A DNA stretch of 64,000 bases from DIGJ01 sp041739345 (GTDB taxonomy: Bacteria > Bacillota > Clostridia > Lachnospirales > Lachnospiraceae): the NCBI GenBank assembly GCA_041739345.1, contig JBGSNZ010000022.1, positions 186,001 to 250,000 on the forward strand, read 5' to 3'. A program made the position numbers and the translations under genes. This document shows positions 41,538-50,651 of this stretch, piece after piece (positions within the stretch are counted from its first letter, which is position 1; every line of letters starts with the position of its first letter). The notes beneath the pieces are model-generated. The model searched no databases. It was given only the letters and a program-made list of their open reading frames with translations, and was not told the origin of the DNA.

Positions 41538-42488
41538 ATGAAAAAAATATGGATTCCTCAAAAAGTTGCAGAAACTGGAACTGATTTTTTGAGAGAACGT
41601 GGATATGAAATTATTGAAGATAACAATTTATCAAAAGAAGCGATGAAAAAGCATATAAAAGAGTGTGATGCAATTCTGCTTAGAACTGCAAAAATTACAA
41701 AAGAACTCATAGAAGAAAGTGAGAATCTAAAAATTATTGCTCGACATGGAGTTGGCTATGATAACATTGATCTCGCCACAGCTAAAGGAAAGGGGATTTG
41801 GGTAACGAATACACCGACAGCACTCTCAGATTCGGTAGCAGAGTATACAATAACAGGAATTTTAATGTGCTGTAAAAATATTTGGACCTGCAATAATGCA
41901 ATGAGGAAGGGTGATTTTTTCTTTAAAAACGATAACAAAGGTATTGATTTGATGGGAAAAACTCTTTCTATAATCGGCCTTGGTAGAATTGGAAGGGCAG
42001 TTGCAAAAAAAGCACATTTTGGATTTGGAATGAATGTGATTGCATATTTACATAATTCAAAACAAGAAAATGTTCCGGATTATATTACATTAGTAGAATG
42101 GGAAAGTGCATTTAAATTGGCTGACTTTGTCACACTACATATTCCATATACAAAAGAAACGAGCGGAATCATAGGAAGGAAAGAATTTCAGTGGATGAAA
42201 CCAACAGCATATCTTATCAATACAGCTAGAGGTGAAGTAGTAAAGGAAGAAGAACTGTTGGAAGCCCTTTTAGAAAAAAAGATAAAAGGAGCATTTCTTG
42301 ATGTCTTAGGCGAAGAACCAGCAAAAAATAACAATCCTTTTTGGGATAGGGAGAATGTATACTTGACTCCGCACATGGCATCTAATACAAAAGAGTGCAT
42401 GGAACGAATGGCTTTATATGCTGCAATGGAAATAGATCGTGTTCTTTCGGGACAAAATCCTAGATGGTCAGTTCATCCGTATAAATAG
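41538..42488 (+). CDS. D-2-hydroxyacid dehydrogenase (phosphoglycerate dehydrogenase-like)
   Basis: A 316-residue NAD-dependent enzyme. The Rossmann motif is GLGRIGRAVAKKA (residues ~148-160), with ARHGVGYDNIDLATAK, the catalytic Arg in NTARGEVV, the Glu in LGEEPAKNNNPF and the His in YLTPHMASNT. It should oxidise a D-2-hydroxyacid or reduce a 2-ketoacid such as hydroxypyruvate; reduction to D-glycerate would fit the pathway. A hairpin terminator follows, making it the last gene of the regulator-side operon. Confidence 0.87.
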   Translation: MKKIWIPQKVAETGTDFLRERGYEIIEDNNLSKEAMKKHIKECDAILLRTAKITKELIEESENLKIIARHGVGYDNIDLATAKGKGIWVTNTPTALSDSVAEYTITGILMCCKNIWTCNNAMRKGDFFFKNDNKGIDLMGKTLSIIGLGRIGRAVAKKAHFGFGMNVIAYLHNSKQENVPDYITLVEWESAFKLADFVTLHIPYTKETSGIIGRKEFQWMKPTAYLINTARGEVVKEEELLEALLEKKIKGAFLDVLGEEPAKNNNPFWDRENVYLTPHMASNTKECMERMALYAAMEIDRVLSGQNPRWSVHPYK

Positions 42489-42503
42489 AATTAATGAAAA
42501 TGG

Positions 42504-42546
42504 AAACGAAACAAGGGAATGATATAAAATTCTATGTTTCGTTTTT
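42504..42546 (+). terminator. Rho-independent terminator
   Basis: AAACGAAACA (42504-42513) pairs perfectly with TGTTTCGTTT (42535-42544), with a partly paired interior, and TTTTT at the end. It separates the 37.8-42.5 kb genes from the garR operon. Confidence 0.7.
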
Positions 42547-42581
42547 AATTTGTGAAATAAAGGTGAAACATCGCAGGTTGA

Positions 42582-42699
42582 TTGAAACTCAAAATGAAAG
42601 CATAGTTTCAAAATCTGAAATTCTGATTAAAATGTAGAAATGCTCAATGAAAAATCATATTTTTTGTCAATAGTAATCAATTTGCGTAATGAATATAAT
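42582..42699 (+). promoter_or_regulatory. Control region of the garR-gudD-tct-garD operon
   Basis: TTGAAACT (42582-42589) and AGTTTCAA (42604-42611) form a perfect 8-bp inverted repeat with 14-bp spacer. It contains TCAAAATG and GCATAG, as does the region before the regulator. A perfect TATAAT (42694-42699) has no good -35 at the right distance (TTGTCA is 24 bp away), which suggests an activator-dependent promoter. Confidence 0.5.
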
Positions 42700-42782
42700 T
42701 ATAACCAGAGCGAGGGTAAAAAAAGCCTTTCGCATGACAAAACAACATAATTTAGTCTGGTGTGAAAATGGAGGAAATCAAG

Positions 42783-43667
42783 ATGAAAGTTGGATTTATA
42801 GGTCTTGGAATCATGGGTAAACCGATGAGCAAAAATCTTGTGAAAGCAGGAAATGAATTAGTAGTGTGCGACTTTAATAAAGAAGCGGTTGCAGAACTTA
42901 CTGCGTTAGGAGCAAAAGAAGAAAAAAATGCAGCAGCAGTTGCGAAAGAATGTGAGGTCATCATCACGATGTTGCCTAATTCTCCCCATGTAAGAGCAGT
43001 TGCGCTTGGTGAAGGTGGAATTTTAGAAGGAGCAAAAGAAGGAACTGTATTAATCGACATGAGTTCCATTGATCCAGTGGAAAGCAAAGCAATTGGTGCA
43101 GAACTTGCGAAAAAAGGGATTGAAATGTTAGATGCACCCGTAAGCGGCGGTGAACCAAAAGCAATTGATGGAACGTTATCCGTAATGGTTGGTGGTAAAA
43201 AAGATTTATTCGACAAATACTATGACTTATTAATGGTTATGGCTGGCTCTACTGTATATGTTGGAGAACTTGGTGCAGGAAATATTGCAAAACTCGCCAA
43301 TCAGATGATTGTAGCTCTTAACATTGCAGCAATGTCAGAAGCGCTTACTTTGGCAAAGAAAGCAGGAGCAGATCCGGAACTTGTATATAAGGCAATTCGT
43401 GGTGGTTTAGCTGGTTCTACGGTATTAGATGCAAAAGCCCCAATGGTGCTTAATAGAAATTTTAAACCAGGTTTTCGTATTGAATTACACATAAAAGATT
43501 TAACAAATGCATTGAATGCAGCACACGCTGTGACAGCACCAGTTCCTCTTACTTCACAGGTTATGGAAATGATGCAGGCATTAAAAGCGGACGGATATGA
43601 AAAAGAAGATCATGCAAGCTTAGTAAAATATTACGAAAAGGTTGCCAATGTAACGGTAGAATCTTAA
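42783..43667 (+). CDS. garR: Tartronate semialdehyde reductase (2-hydroxy-3-oxopropionate reductase)
   Basis: Reduces tartronate semialdehyde to D-glycerate. The 294-residue beta-hydroxyacid dehydrogenase has the Rossmann loop MKVGFIGLGIMGKPMSKNLV, the substrate motif DAPVSGGEPKAIDGTLSVMVGG, and the catalytic Lys region LGAGNIAKLANQMIVALN. GGAGG lies 8 nt before ATG 42783; an in-frame ATG at 42762 overlaps that site. It is the first gene of the main operon, and its product feeds glycerate kinase across the regulatory region. Confidence 0.92.
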   Translation: MKVGFIGLGIMGKPMSKNLVKAGNELVVCDFNKEAVAELTALGAKEEKNAAAVAKECEVIITMLPNSPHVRAVALGEGGILEGAKEGTVLIDMSSIDPVESKAIGAELAKKGIEMLDAPVSGGEPKAIDGTLSVMVGGKKDLFDKYYDLLMVMAGSTVYVGELGAGNIAKLANQMIVALNIAAMSEALTLAKKAGADPELVYKAIRGGLAGSTVLDAKAPMVLNRNFKPGFRIELHIKDLTNALNAAHAVTAPVPLTSQVMEMMQALKADGYEKEDHASLVKYYEKVANVTVES

Positions 43668-43693
43668 TTTGTATTGGTAAAGGAGAAATAACA

Positions 43694-45022
43694 ATGACCC
43701 CAACAATTACTAAGATGGAAGTATATCCAGTTGCAGGTAAGGACTGTATGCTTCTAAATTTAAGCGGAGCGCATTCCCCTTATTTTACAAGAAACGTTGT
43801 AATTCTTACTGATAGTACGGGAGAAGTAGGCGTGGGTGAAGTTCCGGGAGGAGAAAAAATAACAGATGCATTGGAAGAATGCAAAGATTTGGTACTTAGA
43901 ACAAGCATTGGTGATTATAAAAATACATTACTAAAAGTAAAAAAACAGTTGGAAGGAAAAGGCGAGGAAGATATCCGTGGTGCCCAGACCTTTGATTTAC
44001 GAACTGGAGTACATGTTGTAACTGCAATTGAAGCGCCTCTTCTTGATTTACTTGGTAAATATTTAAACGTACCAGTAGCAGCATTGCTTGGAGATGGTAT
44101 GCAACGTGATAAGGTTCGTATGTTAGGCTATCTTTTCTATATAGCAGATCGTAAGAAAACGGATTTAGCGTATGACGAAGAATTAAGTAGTGATTGTGAA
44201 TGGTATCGCATCCGACATGAAGAAGCCATGACACCAGAAAAAATAGTCGCACTTGCAAAAGCAACTAAACATAAATACGGATTTAGTGACTTTAAATTAA
44301 AGGGTGGTGTATTAGAAGGAAAAGAAGAAATCGAGGCAGTAAAAGCATTGAAAGAAGCTTTCCCAGAAGCAAGAATTACACTTGATCCAAATGGTGGATG
44401 GTTACTAAAAGACGCCATTGAACTTTGTAAGGATATGCATGGAATCCTAACGTATTGTGAAGATCCATGTGGAGCAGAAGGAGTTTATTCTGGACGTGAA
44501 ATCTTAGCAGAATTCAGAAGAGCCACTGGACTTCCAACTGCAACCAATATGATTGCAACGGATTGGAGACAGATGTGTCATTCCATTGCACTGCAATCAG
44601 TAGATATCCCATTAGCAGATCCTCATTTTTGGACAATGTCTGGTTCTGTAAGGGTAGGACAGCTGTGTAATGAATTCGGGCTCACCTGGGGATCCCATTC
44701 AAACAACCATTTTGATATTTCACTGGCTATGTTTACTCATGCAGCAGCAGCTGTGCCTGGAAATATTAATGCAATTGATACCCACTGGATTTGGCAGGAA
44801 GGTGTAGAGAGACTGACAAAAGAACCACTTTTGATTGTGGATGGCTGTATTACCATTCCTGAAAAACCGGGACTTGGAATAGAAGTAGATATGGAACAGA
44901 TTAAAAAAGCAAACGAAGTATACAAAGCAAACTGTCTTGGTAGTCGTGATGATGGGGTCGGAATGCAGTATTTGGTTCCTGGCTGGAAATTTGATGCAAA
45001 GAGACCTTGCTTAGTTCGTTAA
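43694..45022 (+). CDS. gudD: D-glucarate dehydratase
   Basis: Enolase-superfamily enzyme that removes water from D-glucarate (and idarate) to give 5-keto-4-deoxy-D-glucarate. The 442-residue protein shows the metal-binding LDPNGGW and YCEDPCG, the catalytic Lys in FKLKGG, and the C-terminal WGSHSNNHFDISLAMFTH and IDTHWIWQEG, which match E. coli GudD closely. The length equals the family's. It follows garR by 26 bp. Confidence 0.96.
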   Translation: MTPTITKMEVYPVAGKDCMLLNLSGAHSPYFTRNVVILTDSTGEVGVGEVPGGEKITDALEECKDLVLRTSIGDYKNTLLKVKKQLEGKGEEDIRGAQTFDLRTGVHVVTAIEAPLLDLLGKYLNVPVAALLGDGMQRDKVRMLGYLFYIADRKKTDLAYDEELSSDCEWYRIRHEEAMTPEKIVALAKATKHKYGFSDFKLKGGVLEGKEEIEAVKALKEAFPEARITLDPNGGWLLKDAIELCKDMHGILTYCEDPCGAEGVYSGREILAEFRRATGLPTATNMIATDWRQMCHSIALQSVDIPLADPHFWTMSGSVRVGQLCNEFGLTWGSHSNNHFDISLAMFTHAAAAVPGNINAIDTHWIWQEGVERLTKEPLLIVDGCITIPEKPGLGIEVDMEQIKKANEVYKANCLGSRDDGVGMQYLVPGWKFDAKRPCLVR

Positions 45023-45037
45023 CAATGGAGGAAAAAG

Positions 45038-45928
45038 ATGTTTAAACCACACGGAATTATTCCGCCAATTATTACTCCTTTCACGCCGGATGGAAAATTT
45101 AATGAACCAGTTTTTCGCCAAATGATTAATCATTTAATAGAAGAGGGCGTTCATGGTATTTTTCCACTTGGCACAACGGGAGAGTTTTATGCTTTTACCA
45201 ATGAAGAGGTAAGGAATATCCTTTCGGTAGCAGTGGAAGAAGCAAGAGGCAGAGTGGATGTATATGCTGGAGCTAATCATATTACAACAAGAGGTACGAT
45301 AGAACTAATAAAAATAGCAGAAGAAGTAGGTGTTGATGCGGTATCAGTTCTTACGCCTATGTTCATTTCACAGAGTCAGGAAGAAGTGTATGAGTTCTAC
45401 AGGATAATTGCAGAAAGTACAAAATTACCAATTTTAATCTACAATAATAAACCAAAAACAAATGTAACGGTAGAACCAAAGACAGTTGCAAGACTTGCTA
45501 AGATTAAAAATATTATAGGTGTAAAAGACAGCACGGGAGACTTTACAAATACCGAAGAGTATTTGAGATTAACAAAAGATGAAGGGAATTTCCATGTTTT
45601 ACTCGGAAGAGATACCTTAATATATGCTGGATTATGTTATGGAGCAGTTGGCGCAATTGCATCATGTGCAAATGTAGCACCTAGAATCGCAGCGGATATC
45701 TATGATAAGTACATAGATGGCGATTTGGCTGGTGCCTTAGAAGCACAGTACACACTCGCTCCATTACGAATTGCTTGTAATATGGGGACATTCCCAGCAG
45801 TTATTAAAGAAGGGCTAGTTCAAGAAGGTTTTCAGGTTGGAAAATGCTTAGAACCAATTGCTGAGTTAAAACCAGAAGAAAAAGAAGCTCTTCGTAAAGT
45901 ATTAAAGGAAATGAACTTAATCAAATAA
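45038..45928 (+). CDS. DapA-family lyase, probable 5-keto-4-deoxyglucarate aldolase or dehydratase
   Basis: A 296-residue class I (Schiff-base) enzyme of the dihydrodipicolinate synthase/N-acetylneuraminate lyase superfamily. It has the pyruvate-carboxylate loop LGTTGEFYAFT, the catalytic Tyr in LIYNN and the Schiff-base Lys in IIGVKDSTGDF. Position between gudD and the transporter points to 5-keto-4-deoxyglucarate as substrate. Cleavage to pyruvate and tartronate semialdehyde fits best, because garR and glxK use that product. The alternative, the decarboxylating dehydratase KdgD, would need 2-oxoglutarate semialdehyde dehydrogenase, which is not in the window. A true GarL-type aldolase is absent. 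Confidence 0.82.
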   Translation: MFKPHGIIPPIITPFTPDGKFNEPVFRQMINHLIEEGVHGIFPLGTTGEFYAFTNEEVRNILSVAVEEARGRVDVYAGANHITTRGTIELIKIAEEVGVDAVSVLTPMFISQSQEEVYEFYRIIAESTKLPILIYNNKPKTNVTVEPKTVARLAKIKNIIGVKDSTGDFTNTEEYLRLTKDEGNFHVLLGRDTLIYAGLCYGAVGAIASCANVAPRIAADIYDKYIDGDLAGALEAQYTLAPLRIACNMGTFPAVIKEGLVQEGFQVGKCLEPIAELKPEEKEALRKVLKEMNLIK

Positions 45929-45961
45929 TGAAATCTAAAACAAATAAGGAGATTGAAGGGT

Positions 45962-46990
45962 ATGAAAAAAAGAATTATGGCGTTACTCATGGCAGCAGTA
46001 ATGGTAACGGGGCTTATTACTGGATGTTCTAAAAAAGAGGAAGCAAACTCATTTGACGGAAAAAATATTCGTGTGGTTATCGGATCAACTTCTACATCAG
46101 GAGATTCTTATCTGATTGCTGAAACAGTTTCAAGACATCTTGCAAAAGCGTTAAATGCAACCGCAAAAGTTGATGCTATTGGAGCAGCAGAGGCTATGGA
46201 TGCTATGCAGACATGTGAGCCGGATGGTACAACAATTATGCTCTTTCATGACATGACATATTTAGGTGTTTCATTTGGAGCCTATGGAGAAGAATATGCA
46301 CTTGAAAATATGACAGTGGGACCTGAAGTGGCACAGAATCCTGGGGCAGCCTGGGCTGCAGGCGTAGATGCGCCTTATGAAAGTTTATCAGAAATACCTG
46401 AATACTTAAAAGCAAATCCAGATGCAATCTGCCGTATGGCTTGTGAGTCCGGTGGTGTATCACATGTTGCATTCATTGTATTTTATGAATGGGTACTCGA
46501 AAATTATGGGCAGGATGTTGCAGATCGTATCGTTGTAGTAGTTGGTGGATCTACAGCAGATAAGTGTCAGCTCTTATGGGATGGCAACTGTGATGTAATC
46601 TTTGCTGACTATACTTCTCTTTACGATTATACGCAGACCGATGATAAATCAATTGCTATGAAATTCATGGGATTACTTGATAACATTGACGGTGTAGATA
46701 TTCCATCTTATGTAGATCTTGGTATCACAATGAACGGCGGAGAATTTAGATTCTCTAAAGATTTCCTAATCTATCTTCCAAAAGATATTCCTCAGGAATA
46801 TGTTGCTGAATTAGATAAAGCAATGGAAACTTTATCAAATGATGAAACGTATAAGGCTGACTTAGAAGCAATGTCTTATCGCGCAGCATACCTTAGCTCG
46901 GCAGATGCAAAAACCTTTATCTATGCGAAGAGAGATGGTTTACAAGCATTAATCGATGAGGCACCATCACTTGATGATTTAACACAGTAA
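45962..46990 (+). CDS. TctC-type substrate-binding lipoprotein of a tripartite tricarboxylate transporter
   Basis: Extracytoplasmic solute receptor that captures the acid for TctA-TctB. The 342-residue protein has a lipoprotein signal, MKKRIMALLMAAVMVTGL then ITGC with the lipidated Cys near residue 22. The Bug-type ligand fold shows IGSTSTSGDSYLIAETVSRHL and CDVIFADYTSL. ATG 45962 is chosen over TTG 45953 because AAGGAGA and AAGGG lie ahead. In context the ligand is most likely glucarate and/or galactarate. A hairpin follows its stop codon. Confidence 0.88.
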   Translation: MKKRIMALLMAAVMVTGLITGCSKKEEANSFDGKNIRVVIGSTSTSGDSYLIAETVSRHLAKALNATAKVDAIGAAEAMDAMQTCEPDGTTIMLFHDMTYLGVSFGAYGEEYALENMTVGPEVAQNPGAAWAAGVDAPYESLSEIPEYLKANPDAICRMACESGGVSHVAFIVFYEWVLENYGQDVADRIVVVVGGSTADKCQLLWDGNCDVIFADYTSLYDYTQTDDKSIAMKFMGLLDNIDGVDIPSYVDLGITMNGGEFRFSKDFLIYLPKDIPQEYVAELDKAMETLSNDETYKADLEAMSYRAAYLSSADAKTFIYAKRDGLQALIDEAPSLDDLTQ

Positions 46991-47001
46991 TTATTTTGTG
47001 G

Positions 47002-47023
47002 GGGACTGCAAAACTGCAGTCCC
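47002..47023 (+). other. Intercistronic hairpin between tctC and tctB
   Basis: GGGACTGCA and TGCAGTCCC form a perfect 9-bp GC-rich stem with an AAAC loop, 11 nt after the tctC stop and without a T-run. It could protect the 3' end of a tctC message, so that the receptor is made in excess over the membrane subunits. Confidence 0.6.
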
Positions 47024-47043
47024 TAATAAAGGAGGAACTTGGC

Positions 47044-47499
47044 TTGTTTACCATAAAGTATACGCCATCAACATCACACTGGATTGTCCCACCGATCATT
47101 ATGGGAATCCTAGTCATTTTGCTTATTGTGATGTCAATTCAAAGCTTTTTAAAAGCAAAAAAAGAAAACCGTCCATTTATTCAATTGAAAGGAAAAAGGT
47201 TTTTCGAAGAAAATTGGGATAAAATAAAAATAATTGGAACACTTGTGTTGTTTATCTTTTATATATTTGCAATGGATATAATAGGATTTTTAGTTGCCAG
47301 CATAATCTTTATTTTCTTATTTAATGTTTTATTTGCTGGTATAGAACAACTAAAAGAAATTCCGGTTGCGTTGAAAGAAAAATCGTATTTTAGAAATGAT
47401 GGATTTCGTTCGGTATGTACGTCTCTATTAATTGCAGTTATCTTCTCAGCGGGTATTTGGTTCATATTTGGGGAAGTATTCAGAATTACATTACCATAG
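47044..47499 (+). CDS. TctB-type small membrane subunit
   Basis: The small four-helix subunit of a tripartite tricarboxylate transporter. The 151-residue protein has hydrophobic segments HWIVPPIIMGILVILLIVM, IKIIGTLVLFIFYIFAMDIIGFLVASIIFIF and SLLIAVIFSAGIWFIFG, the last near the C-terminus. The likely start is TTG 47044, 8 nt after a perfect AGGAGG; a frame opening at 46996 would include the intercistronic hairpin. It lies between the receptor and the TctA gene, 16 bp from the latter. Confidence 0.82.
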   Translation: MFTIKYTPSTSHWIVPPIIMGILVILLIVMSIQSFLKAKKENRPFIQLKGKRFFEENWDKIKIIGTLVLFIFYIFAMDIIGFLVASIIFIFLFNVLFAGIEQLKEIPVALKEKSYFRNDGFRSVCTSLLIAVIFSAGIWFIFGEVFRITLP

Positions 47500-47515
47500 A
47501 AAGGAGTGAATCAAA

Positions 47516-48994
47516 ATGATTGAATTTGGTCTGTTACAGTTAGTTATGGCAGCAGTAGGAGTTTTAGTTGGTATTATTTTTGGCGCACTGCCTGGTATGA
47601 CAGCAACGATGGCTATTGCAATATTTTTGCCATTAACCTATGCATATGACTTAAATACTTCACTATTTTTATTACTTGGACTTTACGTAGGAGGTATAAG
47701 TGGAGGTTTGATTCCTGCAATTTTATTAAATATTCCAGGAACACCTTCTTCAATTACAACGGGATTTGATGGCTACCCAATGGCAAAAAGAGGTGAAGCA
47801 GAAAAAGCCTTAAAAATTGGTATCACTTCATCTTTAATCGGTGGTTTGATAAGCTTAGTTGCTCTTTGTTTGTTTACACCTCCATTGGCAAAACTTGCAA
47901 TTCAGTTTTCGGCAGTAGAAAAATTCTTAATTATTTTATTTTCAATGACAGTCATTGCAGCTTTATCAAAAGGAAATATGACCCGTGGTATTTTTGCGGG
48001 CTTCTTAGGAGTATTAATTTCTTTGATTGGAGCATTTGCAGATAATAATCAGCTTCGAATGGTCCCTGATTTCTTGAAGGTTGAGCTTCGTTCTGGATTT
48101 CAATTGCTGCCTGTATTAATTGGACTTTTTGCATTGGCACAGATCTTTCAAGAAGCAGAAAAAGGTATGAAGACAAATAAAGCAACTTTTAATATCAACA
48201 ATAGTGATAAGTCAAAGAAGTTTTCCTTTAAGGATTTTAAAGGACAAGGAATAAACTTGATTCGTTCAAGTGCAATTGGTACTTTTATGGGAATCCTTCC
48301 GGGTGTTGGTGGCAGTGCAGCATCTTTACTTTCCTATTCTCAGGCAAAGAACTTTTCGAAAGAACCAGATAAATTAGGAAGCGGTGCAATTGAAGGCTTG
48401 GTTGCAAGTGAATCAGCTAATAATGGTTTGACAGGTGGAGCATTGATTCCATTATTATCACTTGGAATTCCTGGTGATAGTACAACCGCTGTACTTGTAG
48501 GAGCATTTATGCTTCAGGGTATTCAGGTTGGTCCACTTTTTATAACAAATAATAAAGGAACTTGGTATACGATTTTATTTGCGCTAGCATTATGTAATAT
48601 TATCATGTTTATTACCATGTTCTACCCAATCAAACATATTGCGAAAGTTATTAAACTTCCAAAGAATCGCATTTATCCAGTTATCATACTTATGTGTTTA
48701 GTTGGTGCATACGCAATTCGTAACGGAAATATGTTTGATGTTTGGACATTACTTTTGTTCGGAATTATCGGCTATATCTTTAGTAAAATCAATCTTCCTT
48801 CTGCACCATTTTTGATTGGGTTTATTTTAGGCCGTGATTTAGAAAAATATTTTGTTGATTCAATTAAGGGTTCCGGCGGAAGCTTGGCATGCTTCTTTAC
48901 AAGACCAATTGGTTTGGTGATTTGGGCTTTAATTATTGCCTCTATCCTATTTGCTATCTTTGATAACAGAAAAACGAGAAGACAACACGCATAA
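47516..48994 (+). CDS. TctA-type large permease subunit
   Basis: A 492-residue integral membrane protein with about eleven helices and the two TctA signature regions: GIIFGALPGMTATMAIAIFLPLTY near the N-terminus (residues 18-41) and FMGILPGVGGSAASLLSYSQ near residue 255. It forms the ion-coupled channel of the tripartite transporter. The substrate in this setting should be a C6 dicarboxylic sugar acid. GAAAGGAGTG lies before the ATG. It is co-transcribed with the upstream tct genes and garD. Confidence 0.93.
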   Translation: MIEFGLLQLVMAAVGVLVGIIFGALPGMTATMAIAIFLPLTYAYDLNTSLFLLLGLYVGGISGGLIPAILLNIPGTPSSITTGFDGYPMAKRGEAEKALKIGITSSLIGGLISLVALCLFTPPLAKLAIQFSAVEKFLIILFSMTVIAALSKGNMTRGIFAGFLGVLISLIGAFADNNQLRMVPDFLKVELRSGFQLLPVLIGLFALAQIFQEAEKGMKTNKATFNINNSDKSKKFSFKDFKGQGINLIRSSAIGTFMGILPGVGGSAASLLSYSQAKNFSKEPDKLGSGAIEGLVASESANNGLTGGALIPLLSLGIPGDSTTAVLVGAFMLQGIQVGPLFITNNKGTWYTILFALALCNIIMFITMFYPIKHIAKVIKLPKNRIYPVIILMCLVGAYAIRNGNMFDVWTLLLFGIIGYIFSKINLPSAPFLIGFILGRDLEKYFVDSIKGSGGSLACFFTRPIGLVIWALIIASILFAIFDNRKTRRQHA

Positions 48995-49012
48995 GAAAGG
49001 ATACAAATTGCT

Positions 49013-50527
49013 ATGGAAAAAACATATATCAAAATTAACGAGAGAGATAACGTAGCTATCACAATCCATACTATAGCAAAAGGTACGAAAGTCTTAGATG
49101 ATGTTGTTTCAAATGAAGAAATTCCGCAAGGACACAAGATTGCTATATCTGATATTCCAAAAGACGGTGAAATAATCCGGTATGGTGTTGTATTAGGATA
49201 TGCTATGGATTCTATTAAGAAGGGAGACTGGATTAATGAAAAGATGCTTTATCTTCCAACGCCCCCTTCGGTAGACAATATGGAATTTGCTAAAAATCTA
49301 GTTACAGATTTACCTGTAGCACCAGTCAGGGTATTTGATGGATATAAAAATCCAAATGGCGGTTATGCAGGTACAAGGAATATCCTAGGAATCAGCACAA
49401 CGGTTCAATGCGTAACCGGTGTTTTGAATGTTGCAGTAAAAAAAATGAAGGATGAGCTGCTTCCAAAATATAAAAACGTAGATGATATTGTTGCAATTAA
49501 CCATGCGTATGGCTGTGGAGTTGCAATTAATGCACCAGAAGCAAAGATACCAATCCGCGCACTGAAAAACCTGACAAAGAACCCTAACTTTGGTGGAGAA
49601 TTAATGGTGGTATCTTTAGGGTGCGAGAAACTTACTGTTGAAATGCTCTTGGATGAAGCGGATATTAAGCCAGAAAATGTAATTGTGTTACAAGAACTTG
49701 AAGGTTTTCAGGCGATGATAGATGCGCTTATGAAAATGGCTGAAGTGAAGCTGCGCATTTTAGATGAAAGAAGAAGAGAACCCTTAAATTTATCAGAACT
49801 TTGTATTGGAATGCAATGCGGTGGAAGTGATGCCTTTTCTGGTGTTACTGCCAACCCAAGTGCGGGCTTTGCGGCAGATATGCTTGTGGAAGCCGGTGCA
49901 ACGGTTATGTTTTCAGAAGTTACAGAAGTTCGGGATGGCGTTCATATGATTGCAGAACGCTGTGTCAACGAAGAAGTAGGAAAAAAATTAGCTGCAGAAA
50001 TGAAATGGTACGATAATTACTTAGAGAGCGGACAAGTTGACAGGAGTGCGAACCCTACTCCTGGAAATAAAAAAGGCGGTCTCTCAAATATCGTAGAAAA
50101 AGCCATGGGATCTATTGCTAAGTCTGGACGTTCCCCAATTGTTGAAGTACTATCTCCAGCAGAGATGCCAAACAAGCATGGTCTCATTTATGCAGCAACT
50201 CCAGCCAGTGACATCGTATGTGGACCTTGTCAGTTGGCATCTGGCATTACGCTTCAGGTATTTATGACAGGAAGAGGTACACCTTACGGTCTTGCAGCAG
50301 CACCAGTAATAAAAGTTTGTTCTAGAAATGACATGAAGAACATGTGGCAGGATTTGATAGATATCAATGCTGGTAAAATTGCCACAGGAGAAGCTACCAT
50401 TGAAGAAGTAGGTACGGAGCTTTTCAACTATATTATTGATGTAGCAAGCGGAAGAAAGAAAAGTTTTGCAGAGATTTACAAATTGCATAATGATTTATGT
50501 ATTTTTAATCCTGCACCAATAACTTAA
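49013..50527 (+). CDS. garD: Galactarate dehydratase (UxaA/GarD family)
   Basis: Iron-dependent dehydratase converting galactarate to 5-keto-4-deoxy-D-glucarate, the same intermediate as from GudD. The 504-residue protein has an N-terminal SAF domain (DNVAITIHTIAKGTKV, IPQGHKIAISDIPKDGEIIRYGVVLGYA) and the UxaA-type catalytic part with GTRNILGISTTVQC, NHAYGCGVAINAPEA, GCEKLTVEML, QCGGSDAFSGVTANP and EVLSPAEMPNKHGL. It matches E. coli GarD over its length, with about 20 residues less at the N-terminus. It is the last gene of the operon. Altronate dehydratase is the alternative, but context favours galactarate. Confidence 0.92.
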   Translation: MEKTYIKINERDNVAITIHTIAKGTKVLDDVVSNEEIPQGHKIAISDIPKDGEIIRYGVVLGYAMDSIKKGDWINEKMLYLPTPPSVDNMEFAKNLVTDLPVAPVRVFDGYKNPNGGYAGTRNILGISTTVQCVTGVLNVAVKKMKDELLPKYKNVDDIVAINHAYGCGVAINAPEAKIPIRALKNLTKNPNFGGELMVVSLGCEKLTVEMLLDEADIKPENVIVLQELEGFQAMIDALMKMAEVKLRILDERRREPLNLSELCIGMQCGGSDAFSGVTANPSAGFAADMLVEAGATVMFSEVTEVRDGVHMIAERCVNEEVGKKLAAEMKWYDNYLESGQVDRSANPTPGNKKGGLSNIVEKAMGSIAKSGRSPIVEVLSPAEMPNKHGLIYAATPASDIVCGPCQLASGITLQVFMTGRGTPYGLAAAPVIKVCSRNDMKNMWQDLIDINAGKIATGEATIEEVGTELFNYIIDVASGRKKSFAEIYKLHNDLCIFNPAPIT

Positions 50528-50575
50528 TTTCCAGCCCTTATAAAGGAAGCCCCCTAAGAATATTAAAGAAAAGAA

Positions 50576-50612
50576 AAATAGTTCTCGTCTTTCATCTGGA
50601 CGAGAACTATTT
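50576..50612. terminator. Bidirectional terminator after garD
   Basis: AAATAGTTCTCGTC (50576-50589) pairs perfectly with GACGAGAACTATTT (50599-50612), 14 bp with a 9-nt loop, between convergent genes. T-runs are short, but both outer sides are A/T-rich. Confidence 0.75.
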
Positions 50613-50651
50613 ATATATATTATATTGAAAATTATATATTCTTGATTCGCC

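Noticed and set aside
45038..45928. Annotation as dihydrodipicolinate synthase (lysine pathway)
   Set aside because: It belongs to the superfamily, but its place between glucarate dehydratase and a sugar-acid transporter makes lysine synthesis unlikely.
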